Origin: Porphyromonas crevioricanis
Lineage (GTDB): Bacteria > Bacteroidota > Bacteroidia > Bacteroidales > Porphyromonadaceae
Direction of reading: 5' to 3'
Assembly: GCF_900167225.1 (NCBI RefSeq)
Contig: NZ_FUXH01000012.1
Coordinates: 1 to 57,577, forward strand
DNA: 57,577 bases
The notes under the pieces were generated by a model. It was not told the origin of the DNA. It saw nothing but the letters and a program-made list of their open reading frames with translations, and did not search any database. Below, piece by piece: positions 1 through 7,115 of this stretch; the first letter of the stretch is position 1; every line of letters starts with the position of its first letter. The position numbers were made by a program, and so were the translations under genes.

Positions 1-2
1 TC

Positions 3-40
3 GAAAGTGCCACAACCCTTGATCGGGTTGTGGCACTTTC
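3..40. terminator. Strong intrinsic terminator hairpin at the window edge
   Basis: Bases 3-18 and 25-40 form a perfect 16-bp stem with a 6-nt loop, followed on the plus strand by TTTGTTT. It probably ends a gene lying left of the window. The stem begins GAAAG and ends CTTTC, so it could act in both directions. Confidence 0.85.
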
Positions 41-642
41 TTTGTTTAGAGCATGGGCCAAAGCCTCCCCTCCTGTGCACAATGTGTGGGCAGATCTAAG
101 AGGCTGTTACAGCTGCTTTCCATGAAATCATCGTGTCCTCATGCAACAACCCTTCCCGTGAATCTCACAAAGAGCAGCTGAGCAATCAGAATGCAGTCAA
201 GAAGCTCCTATTTTATCCTCTCGGAATAGACATGTTTTGTAAATTCTTCTCGAGGCAAAAATCGAGGAAAAAGGAGGAAAAAAGAGTTCCGTATAGGGGT
301 GGATATATCTCCCTCTTATATGCTCCGAATTGCTCTCCCAAAACACCGATGAATAGGGCGTTCTGAGAGGGTCGAAATTCTCTCCTGAGAAAAATTTTGC
401 TAACACAGGAGAGAATTATTTTTTCCTCAGGAGAGAATTTTTGTTTTCTCCCGTGTCAGCAAAAAATGTCTCCCGTCAGCATCAAAAAGAGGAGGGAAAA
501 TCCTTGGAAAAAGTCCCCAATTCGGGCATAAAAAACACCTCAAAACCAAAACAAAAAGACACAAAAGAAAACAAAAAGATACAAGGGCTAAGCCCGAGAA
601 TACTTTGAGAATTTAACTCGCCCAAGCAAAGGTCTCTATGAC

Positions 643-650
643 TACCTTTG
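643..650 (+). promoter_or_regulatory. Bacteroidetes -7 box immediately before the first gene
   Basis: TACCTTTG fits the Bacteroidetes -7 consensus TAnnTTTG. It ends only 4 nt before the ATG at 655, so transcription would begin at or next to the start codon and the mRNA would be nearly leaderless. No well-spaced -33 TTG is visible. Confidence 0.45.
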
Positions 651-654
651 TAGC

Positions 655-1614
655 ATGAATCGACCCTCCAAATCTACCGGTTGGCTGATCGGGATCCTCT
701 CTTCGGCCTCTTTCGGTCTTATACCTCTCTTTTCACTCCCTATCCTAAAATTGGGTGTGCCACACGAGACGGTTGTCTTTTACCGTTTTCTTTTCGCTTC
801 GCTTATGCTCGGGGCTATTCACTTAGCTAATGGAGGGAGTTTCCGGATCAATAGGCGAGAGCTGCCTCCTTTGCTGATATTAGGCGGATTATACACCGCT
901 TCGGCTATGCTGCTGTTCTGGGGGTATTCGCAGATGTCCTCGGGTATCGCCACGGTGATTCACTATATGTACCCGTTCTTTGTGAGCATTATACTCTTCT
1001 TGTTTTTCAGAGAGCGCATTGGGGTCGTTACCTTGTTGGCTATGTGTTTGGCTGTGCCGGGTGTCTCTTTCCTCATGGGGCTTTGGGAGAATACCGGGCA
1101 TATTAGCATGACCTTTTGGGCCTTTCTCGTGGTACTGGCTTCAGGACTGTCGTATGCTCTCTACATCGTTGTGGTGCACCACTCCGCTGTTCGTAGTATG
1201 TCCGGCAGGTTGCTCTCTTTTTGGGTTCTGCTGATCGCAGCCGGAGGGAGCCTGATCAACACACTTGTGGCACATGGGCAGGTGGCAGCTTTGCCGGATT
1301 ATACCTCCTGGATCAATATCCTGCTGTTGGCCCTCGTGCCTACGGTCATTTCCAACATTGCGCTGGTGGTGGCAGTGCAGCAAATCGGGGCTACTCGCAC
1401 GGCCGTGTTGGGAGCCATGGAGCCACTTACGGCTGTGTTGGTAGGCGTCAGCTTCTTCGATGAGAAAATCCCGGCCTCCGGCTATGTAGGTATTTTGTTT
1501 ATCCTGGCAGCTGTGTTACTCACGGTCTTGTCCGGAGGGTTGGAGCAAAAAGTCCGTAATTACATCCGTCACCTCAAGCGGAAAATCACCCGACGATCCG
1601 TAGAAGGCTCTTAG
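655..1614 (+). CDS. EamA/DMT-family inner-membrane permease
   Basis: A 319-residue protein with about ten hydrophobic segments arranged as two EamA repeats, the usual size and form of drug/metabolite transporters. The substrate cannot be read from sequence; family members export amino acids, nucleosides or other small metabolites. The N-terminus (MNRPSKSTGWLIG) runs straight into the first membrane helix, which supports this start. The C-terminus ends in a basic tail with several Arg/Lys, expected to be cytoplasmic. It stands alone, after a repeat-rich non-coding stretch and before a separately promoted gene. A second, distinct EamA permease lies at 16376. Confidence 0.85.
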   Translation: MNRPSKSTGWLIGILSSASFGLIPLFSLPILKLGVPHETVVFYRFLFASLMLGAIHLANGGSFRINRRELPPLLILGGLYTASAMLLFWGYSQMSSGIATVIHYMYPFFVSIILFLFFRERIGVVTLLAMCLAVPGVSFLMGLWENTGHISMTFWAFLVVLASGLSYALYIVVVHHSAVRSMSGRLLSFWVLLIAAGGSLINTLVAHGQVAALPDYTSWINILLLALVPTVISNIALVVAVQQIGATRTAVLGAMEPLTAVLVGVSFFDEKIPASGYVGILFILAAVLLTVLSGGLEQKVRNYIRHLKRKITRRSVEGS

Positions 1615-1710
1615 CCCCAAGACAAGCCCTCTCTCAATCGCTTTTTGAGGGCTGAAATCGGCATCGGGAGTGGCTGTGGCAAAAGAACTTCGGAGTACGC
1701 CAAAAGTGAC

Positions 1711-1718
1711 TACCTTTG
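1711..1718 (+). promoter_or_regulatory. Promoter -7 box for the DUF4837-pdxA-lipid module-addA block
   Basis: TACCTTTG lies 29 nt before the ATG at 1748 and implies a short leader. It sits inside the longer open frame that begins at 1670, which argues for the shorter start at 1748. Confidence 0.55.
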
Positions 1719-1747
1719 GAGAGATAATCAGACAAAAGATACAAACC

Positions 1748-2821
1748 ATGAAGTTTTGTCCCTGCATTAGAAGTCTTGCTGCTTTGTCGGCAATCTTTTG
1801 TTTTCTGCTATCGCATATCTCTTGTAATAACAGTGGCAGTAGCAGCTATCTGAAGGCTACCGGTATGCCGGGAGAAATTTTGCTGGTGATGGACAACGAG
1901 CAGTTGTCGGGGGCTGCCGGCCGGGCTGTCGAAGACCTGCTTGCGCAGTCGGTGCCCGCATTGCCACAAGACGAGCCGCTGTTTAAGGTCTCTCGCAGTA
2001 CTATAGAGGGGTTTAGTGGTTTCTTGACTTATGTGCGCAACGTGATGTATGTAGAAGTCGATGAGTCGCGCTTTACAACCACCTCGGTCAAGTTCGACTA
2101 CAACGTTTGGGCCAAGGGACAGATGCTTGTGAAGATGACCAGCCCAAACGCCGATTCGATTGTCTCCTATATAAAGGACAAAGGGGAGGCTTTGGTAAAT
2201 CTGGTTTTGCGGCATGAGTTCTACCGCTTTGCGGATCTGCTGCACGATGAGTTCAGCCCCACAGCCATGCAAAAAGTAGACAGTATGTTCGGCTATCGGA
2301 TCAATGTCCCTAAGGATATTCGCAGCTACAAAGTGGGGAAAGACTTCTTGTGGATGTCTAACAATGCAGCGTCCAAGCGACACGATTTGTTGGTCTATAC
2401 ATATCCCTACCGCAGCAAAAGGGATTTGGAAATGGATCGTATGATAGAAGTACGAGATTCCGTGCTAAGGCAGAATATAGAGGGAGGGGACGAAGGGTCG
2501 TACCCCTCTACCGAGACCGGCTTCAACCTCTATCATCGCTATGTCTTCGGTCCCGAAAAAGGGCAGATGCGCTCCGAACTTCGAGGGCTGTGGAAAATGA
2601 CAGGCGGAGGCATGATGGGAGGCCCCTTTGTCTGTCAGGCTACATACGACAAGGAGAGCGGTTTGGTATACGTAGCAGAGGGCTTTGTCTATCACCCCAA
2701 CGAACCCAAACGCAACCTGATACGAATGATGGAGGCTTCGCTCTATACTTTTAGGAAGAGAGCTCAAAAGGATTTCAATCCCGAAGGTCTCAAAAAGATG
2801 ACTTATTCTCCGGTGTTCTAA
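1748..2821 (+). CDS. DUF4837-type lipoprotein
   Basis: The frame opens at 1670, but the ATG at 1748 begins a clear lipoprotein signal: a short basic N-terminus, a hydrophobic stretch, then HISC with Cys26 as the likely lipidation site. The promoter box at 1711-1718 also lies inside the longer version. The 357-residue product resembles Bacteroidetes DUF4837 proteins: an early GEILLVMD segment, an LPQDEPLF motif, RNVMYVEV, and a second half with RSKRDLEMDRMIEVRDSVL. The family's function is unknown. It is probably anchored in the envelope. It leads the operon containing pdxA, with a 70-nt gap to the next gene. Confidence 0.8.
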   Translation: MKFCPCIRSLAALSAIFCFLLSHISCNNSGSSSYLKATGMPGEILLVMDNEQLSGAAGRAVEDLLAQSVPALPQDEPLFKVSRSTIEGFSGFLTYVRNVMYVEVDESRFTTTSVKFDYNVWAKGQMLVKMTSPNADSIVSYIKDKGEALVNLVLRHEFYRFADLLHDEFSPTAMQKVDSMFGYRINVPKDIRSYKVGKDFLWMSNNAASKRHDLLVYTYPYRSKRDLEMDRMIEVRDSVLRQNIEGGDEGSYPSTETGFNLYHRYVFGPEKGQMRSELRGLWKMTGGGMMGGPFVCQATYDKESGLVYVAEGFVYHPNEPKRNLIRMMEASLYTFRKRAQKDFNPEGLKKMTYSPVF

Positions 2822-2891
2822 AGGAATTGTTGCTCATGGGAGTCACCTCTTTCCCGAAGCAATACCAAACAGATCACTCTACAATAAAACA

Positions 2892-3989
2892 ATGGAAAAG
2901 AACCTTCTACGCATAGCTATCACACACGGAGATATTAATGGCATTGGCTATGAAATTTTGCTCAAAGCCTTTGCGGAGCCGATGTTTGCAGAGCTGTTTT
3001 GCCCAATCGTGTATGGCTCAGCCGTGGCAGAGAAGTACTGGCGCGATGCGCTACAGATAGAGAGTGAGCCATGGCAATTGATCTCTCAGGCCTCGGAAGC
3101 ACGTCCGGGGCAGGTCAATCTGATAGATGTATGTGGCGAACAAATACAGGTACAGCCCGGGGAAGCCAATCGCACGAGTGGTATGGCTGCTTTGGCAGCT
3201 CTCGAGAGGGCAATGTCCGACATCAAGAGTCGGCAGTGCGATGCCTTGGTGACAGCTCCGATCAACAAATCGGCTATGCCGGTCGATGTATTTCCATTCA
3301 AAGGGCATACCGACTACTTGGCACACAAATGCGGAGCAGAGGCCCGGGGCTTGATGATCCTCTTTAGCGATGAATGCCGGGTGGCTCTGGCCACAACCCA
3401 CTGTGCATTGCAGGAGGTATCACAGCATCTCTCCGTGGATTTGATCGTAGACAAACTGCAACAGATGGAGCATAGCCTGATACAGGACTTCGGCATAGTC
3501 AAGCCTCGCATAGCTCTCCTCTCTGTCAATCCGCATGCTTCGGATCATGGGCTGATGGGGGATGAAGAGGAGCGTATTCTTCTCCCAGCCTTGGAGCAAG
3601 CCCAGCGGGAGCATATCCTGTGCTTCGGCCCCTATGCCGCAGATGGTTTTTGGGGTTCGGATTCGTCGATGCGTTTCGATGCCATATTGGCCATCTATCA
3701 CGATCAGGGGTTGGCTCCATTCAAGGCCTTATATATGAATAGAGGGGTCAATTTCACTGCCAATCTACCTTTTGTACGCACATCTCCCGACCATGGCACC
3801 GGGTACGACATTGTGGGCAAAGGGGTTGCCAGTGAGGAATCTCTGCGCTCGGCCGTCTATGCGGCAATTGATATTTACCGGGCTCGCAGTCGCTATCAGG
3901 AGGCAACGAAGTCTCCCTTGAGAAAAACTTATTTCGAGAAAGGGAACGATAACGAAAAGCTCGAAACACCACCCGGAGGGGAGGAGTAA
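2892..3989 (+). CDS. pdxA: 4-hydroxythreonine-4-phosphate dehydrogenase
   Basis: PdxA oxidises 4-phosphohydroxy-L-threonine with NAD; the product decarboxylates and enters pyridoxal 5'-phosphate synthesis with PdxJ. Family signatures are visible: an N-terminal ITHGDINGIGYEI, VTAPINKSAM, KGHTDYLA with the metal-binding His, SVNPHASDHG, and the C-terminal DAILAIYHDQGLAPFK followed by FVRTSPDHGTGYDI. At 365 residues it is about 35 longer than the Escherichia coli enzyme. The excess is a Lys/Glu-rich C-terminal tail that looks disordered. The following cytidylyltransferase gene begins 33 nt later and is probably co-transcribed. Confidence 0.95.
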   Translation: MEKNLLRIAITHGDINGIGYEILLKAFAEPMFAELFCPIVYGSAVAEKYWRDALQIESEPWQLISQASEARPGQVNLIDVCGEQIQVQPGEANRTSGMAALAALERAMSDIKSRQCDALVTAPINKSAMPVDVFPFKGHTDYLAHKCGAEARGLMILFSDECRVALATTHCALQEVSQHLSVDLIVDKLQQMEHSLIQDFGIVKPRIALLSVNPHASDHGLMGDEEERILLPALEQAQREHILCFGPYAADGFWGSDSSMRFDAILAIYHDQGLAPFKALYMNRGVNFTANLPFVRTSPDHGTGYDIVGKGVASEESLRSAVYAAIDIYRARSRYQEATKSPLRKTYFEKGNDNEKLETPPGGEE

Positions 3990-4022
3990 CCAAAGAGCAG
4001 ACAAAAGATAAAAATCAGCGAT

Positions 4023-4514
4023 ATGTTTAAGGACAAGACCATTGTGTACACTTCGGGAACATTCGATATGTTCCACTACAATCATCTTAGGATGATCAAC
4101 TACGCCAGAGCATTGGCTGATATCCTTATTGTGGGGGTGAGTACGGACGAACTGGTATCCTCCTACAAAGCTCCTCCGATCATTCCTTTCAACGAGAGAA
4201 TGCAGATCCTCGAAGCTCTCAAAACTCCGGATATTGTGATTCCCCAGCATACGCTCGACCACACCGAGATCGTAAAAAAGCTCAATATAGACGCTTTTGT
4301 GGTGGGAGATGACTGGAACGGCAAATACGACTATCTCAAGGATCTGGGGGTGCAGGTATTCTACTTCCCCTATGGCACAGGTGTTTCTTCCAGCAACATC
4401 AAGAAAGCTATCCACGAGAGTTATGACCACCAACTCCGAAACGAACAGCAGCAAAAACCGCATTCGGTGCTGCATTCGCATGGAGCCAGTCTGGAGAAGG
4501 TGAGCAAGGAATAA
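4023..4514 (+). CDS. Cytidylyltransferase-like nucleotidyltransferase (TagD/RfaE2 type)
   Basis: A 163-residue HIGH-superfamily nucleotidyltransferase. It has the N-terminal GTFDMFHYNH motif (the usual HxGH is HYNH here) and the C-terminal GVSSSNIK corresponding to the family's GISTT loop. Closest in form are glycerol-3-phosphate cytidylyltransferases (TagD) and ethanolamine- or sugar-phosphate nucleotidyltransferases, so it should make a CDP-alcohol from CTP and an alcohol phosphate; the alcohol is not readable from sequence. It is followed by a reductase, a CDP-alcohol phosphatidyltransferase and an acyltransferase, which suggests it supplies a lipid headgroup. About 35 residues of Gln/His-rich tail follow the core. 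Confidence 0.85.
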   Translation: MFKDKTIVYTSGTFDMFHYNHLRMINYARALADILIVGVSTDELVSSYKAPPIIPFNERMQILEALKTPDIVIPQHTLDHTEIVKKLNIDAFVVGDDWNGKYDYLKDLGVQVFYFPYGTGVSSSNIKKAIHESYDHQLRNEQQQKPHSVLHSHGASLEKVSKE

Positions 4515-4534
4515 ATATAGATCGATAGGGTAGG

Positions 4535-5275
4535 ATGGAGAATCTGACCGACAAAACCGTACTGATAACCGGGGCGAGTAAGGGGATAGGCTTGGCTGTC
4601 GCCCGCCGATTGGCCAAAGAGGGCTATCGATTACTGCTCACCTATGGGCATGATCACGAAGCGGCGGAGAAAGCATGTACTCTTTGCTTGCAAGACGGAG
4701 CTTCCGATGTACAAATAATACAGGCCGATGGAACCGACCTGCGGACGATAGAGACGGTGAAGCAGGCTGTCCACCAACACACGGAGGGTTTGAGTGGCTT
4801 GATTCTCAATACCGGCATCACTTGCCGCTCTCCTTTCGAGGAGATTAGCTACGAGGACTGGTCTCAGGTGTTTGTAGCCAATGTTCACTACCCAACCTTC
4901 CTGCTGCAGCGTCTGTTGCCATTGCTGCAAAAGGGTAGTGCGGTGATTTTCACCGGCTCGATGATGGCCGTACAGCCACATGGCATGGCTCTACCTTATG
5001 GAGTGAGCAAATCGGCCGTACATGCTTTGGTGCACAATCTGGTCAAGCACCTTGAGCCCTATGGGGTCCGTGTCTGTGGTGTGGCCCCGGGTTTTGTAGA
5101 CACCGATTGGCAAAAGGGGAAACCGGAAGCGATCCGGAAAAATATAGAACGGAAAGTGGCTGTACACCGCTTTGCCCTGCCCGAAGAAATTGCCGAAGCA
5201 TATCTCTTTTTGCTCCAGAACAACTATTGCAATGGCGAGATATTACAGCTCAGCGGAGGGTATGCCTACGCCTGA
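4535..5275 (+). CDS. Short-chain dehydrogenase/reductase, FabG-like
   Basis: A 246-residue classical SDR. It has the NAD(P)-binding TGASKGIG near residue 13, NTG replacing the usual NAG, a catalytic Ser in TGSMMA, YGVSK supplying the Tyr-Lys pair, and a C-terminal LQLSGGYAYA in the usual LxxDGG position. Such enzymes reduce ketones on acyl-ACP, ketosphingosine or polyols; which applies here is unknown. The context, between a cytidylyltransferase and a CDP-alcohol phosphatidyltransferase, points to headgroup or lipid-chain chemistry rather than to the housekeeping FabG step. Gaps to its neighbours are 20 and 31 nt. Confidence 0.88.
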   Translation: MENLTDKTVLITGASKGIGLAVARRLAKEGYRLLLTYGHDHEAAEKACTLCLQDGASDVQIIQADGTDLRTIETVKQAVHQHTEGLSGLILNTGITCRSPFEEISYEDWSQVFVANVHYPTFLLQRLLPLLQKGSAVIFTGSMMAVQPHGMALPYGVSKSAVHALVHNLVKHLEPYGVRVCGVAPGFVDTDWQKGKPEAIRKNIERKVAVHRFALPEEIAEAYLFLLQNNYCNGEILQLSGGYAYA

Positions 5276-5306
5276 GAGAAGCAGGCTCTGAATACACAAA
5301 TCGTAT

Positions 5307-6230
5307 ATGGAGAATAATACAAAAGACAGCTATCTGTCTTCGCTCAAATCAATTGAAACAGAGAATTGGTTGGACCGCCAATTCTACCGCCCGATAGGTT
5401 ATCGCCTGGCAATGGCACTCAAAGGCACAGGCATAACCCCCAATATGGTTACCATAGCCTCTATATTCGTAGGTCTGGGGGGCGGGTTGAGCTTCGTTCA
5501 TTCCGAACCTTTGTGGTGGGCTTTTGTCGGTATCGCCTGTATGGTTGCAGCCAATATCATGGATTGTGTGGATGGTCAGCTTGCTCGGCTTACGGGTATC
5601 AAGAGCGAAGTCGGTCGTATTCTGGATGGTCTGGCTGGAGACATTTGGTTTGCCTGCATCTATATCTGCCTTGTGGTAAGGCTTTCGCATGAGCATGCCA
5701 CTTGGCTCAATGGAAAGGGGTGGATCCTCTTCCTTGCCATGGCAATCCTCTCCGGCTTCAGTCATTTGGTGCAGGCTGCTGTTACGGATTACTACAAGAC
5801 GATCCATTTGTTTTTTATCTCCCCGGAGAAAGGGCGAGATTTTGAATCCTCGGATGAGATCCGCAATCGTCTGTGTCGGATGAGGCCCGGTATCAATCGA
5901 GTACTGACCTCGGCTTACCTTGTTTATACTTCCGTGCAAGAATTCTTTTCCCCTCACCTGCAATCCTATTTGCGCAAACTCTTGGAGCAATATGGGGCAG
6001 CAGGCATACCACAGGAGCAGCGCAAAGCATTCCGGAGTGGCAGCCAAAAAGTGATGAAAGTATTGGATCTGCTTACTTTCAATGGTCGCTCGATACCTCT
6101 GTTTGTGTTCGTTTTGCTGGGGCAGGTGTGGCTCTATTTCATTTATGAGTTTGTGGTGCTCAATGTCGTGCTGGTGCTGAGTATCTCCAAGCACGAAGCA
6201 ATGTGCAAGAAGCTGGCCACAGCAGCGTGA
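5307..6230 (+). CDS. CDP-alcohol phosphatidyltransferase family membrane protein
   Basis: A 307-residue integral membrane protein with the CDP-alcohol phosphotransferase signature DCVDGQLAR, then eight residues, then GRILDGLAGD. The family motif DxxDGxxAR...GxxxDxxxD is intact for the first three Asp, but the fourth position is Gly (DGLAG), with an Asp one residue later. The family moves a phosphoalcohol from a CDP-alcohol onto a lipid or polyol acceptor. About 120 extra residues separate the motif from the last membrane segments. P. gingivalis makes phosphoglycerol- and phosphoethanolamine-dihydroceramides, so such a lipid is a plausible product, but this is inference. Confidence 0.85.
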   Translation: MENNTKDSYLSSLKSIETENWLDRQFYRPIGYRLAMALKGTGITPNMVTIASIFVGLGGGLSFVHSEPLWWAFVGIACMVAANIMDCVDGQLARLTGIKSEVGRILDGLAGDIWFACIYICLVVRLSHEHATWLNGKGWILFLAMAILSGFSHLVQAAVTDYYKTIHLFFISPEKGRDFESSDEIRNRLCRMRPGINRVLTSAYLVYTSVQEFFSPHLQSYLRKLLEQYGAAGIPQEQRKAFRSGSQKVMKVLDLLTFNGRSIPLFVFVLLGQVWLYFIYEFVVLNVVLVLSISKHEAMCKKLATAA

Positions 6231-6237
6231 CGGCAAA

Positions 6238-7098
6238 ATGAAGAAAGATGTCCTTTCCGAACAAGATGTGTATGAGCTTTTCCCGGCTGTGGATAAGCCC
6301 GGCATCCGTCGCCTGATACGTACCATACTCAGGCGACTCAAGATTGTAGACATCAACGAAGTACACGCCAGGCATATCCATTTGCGGGGAGCCGAATTTG
6401 CTCGTGCGGCCCTCTCCGATCCGGCTATTGATGTGCGCTATGTGCTCCATGGGGCGGAGCGTCTGGAGCAAATGAAGCAAGATGGGGCCTTTGTGACAGT
6501 CTCCAACCATCCTTTTGGCTCGGTGGATGGTATTATGCTCATTGATATTGTCGGATCTGTTCGTCCTGACTATGGGGTTTTGGTAAATGGGTTTTTGAGT
6601 CAGATCGGCTGTCTCAAAGACAGTTTCATACCAGTTAAGCCTCCCAAGGGAATTAGTGGAGGCAGTAGCAGAGAAGACAATGCCTCGGGACTGAGAGAGC
6701 TGATAAATCGTCTTTCGGAAGGACATCCGGTAGGTTTTTTCCCGGCCGGAGGGATCTCGATATACAATGCACGTTTCAACAGTGTGATGGATGTTCCTTG
6801 GCAAGACAGTTGCTCCAAGATCATCCTGCATAAGCCGGTTCCCGTCTATCCCATTTATTTCCATGGGCGCAACAGCTTGTATTTCCATTTTCTCGGCTGG
6901 CTCAGTTGGGCCATACGCTCTCTACGCATACCGGCAGAGCTATTCAACAAGAGAGGACATACCTTCCATGTTTATATAGGAGAGCCAATCAGTGCCGAAA
7001 CGATCCGTCAATTCAAGGGAAAGGCCCATGAGTTGTCTTTGTTTCTCTACGATCGAACCTATGCCCTGCGTCCCAAGCGAGACCATCGCCAAGAATAA
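6238..7098 (+). CDS. PlsC/GlsA-like 1-acyltransferase
   Basis: A 286-residue acyltransferase with NHPFGSVDG, the His-x5-Asp variant of the acyltransferase active site, followed by FFPAGGIS and PVYPIYFHGRNS. The gene at 15129-15989 shares the same layout (NHPLGAFDG, FPAGICS, PIVPLFFSGRNS), so the two are paralogues of the hemolysin/GlsA acyltransferase group and not ordinary PlsC, which uses HX4D. It is expected to esterify a hydroxyl of a membrane lipid using acyl-ACP or acyl-CoA. It starts 7 nt after the phosphatidyltransferase gene, so the two are probably translated from one message. Confidence 0.87.
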   Translation: MKKDVLSEQDVYELFPAVDKPGIRRLIRTILRRLKIVDINEVHARHIHLRGAEFARAALSDPAIDVRYVLHGAERLEQMKQDGAFVTVSNHPFGSVDGIMLIDIVGSVRPDYGVLVNGFLSQIGCLKDSFIPVKPPKGISGGSSREDNASGLRELINRLSEGHPVGFFPAGGISIYNARFNSVMDVPWQDSCSKIILHKPVPVYPIYFHGRNSLYFHFLGWLSWAIRSLRIPAELFNKRGHTFHVYIGEPISAETIRQFKGKAHELSLFLYDRTYALRPKRDHRQE

Positions 7099-7115
7099 GC
7101 CACTCCGAGTCTTGT

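Larger units (their letters stand above)
1..654. repeat. Non-coding left end with copy A of a ~380-bp dispersed repeat (core about 215-590)
   Basis: No convincing gene lies here; the two short open frames cross the repeat and lack family features. From about 215 to 590 the sequence matches, in inverted orientation, the stretch at about 38285-38672. Shared landmarks are TTTGTAAATTCT near 236, CCGATGAATAGGGC (346-359), four copies of a TTCTCTCCTG-like element in alternating orientation (378-387, 406-415, 428-437, 446-455), CATCAAAAAG near 480, and two 20-bp tandem units at 548-567 and 568-587. I cannot name the family. Known P. gingivalis MITE-like families such as BrickBuilt carry short tandem repeats, so this may be a relative. 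Confidence 0.7.

Noticed and set aside
133-366. A 77-residue plus-strand frame
   Set aside because: It runs through the repeat copy, has no signal, family motif or conservation pattern, and no promoter.
1670-1747. N-terminal extension of the DUF4837 protein
   Set aside because: The extension contains the promoter box and would place the lipoprotein signal inside the chain.
3765-4481. A 238-residue minus-strand frame
   Set aside because: It lies opposite the end of pdxA and the cytidylyltransferase gene, both well supported.
5349-6356. A 335-residue minus-strand frame
   Set aside because: It lies opposite the phosphatidyltransferase and acyltransferase genes and is rich in Gln/His, like a shadow.
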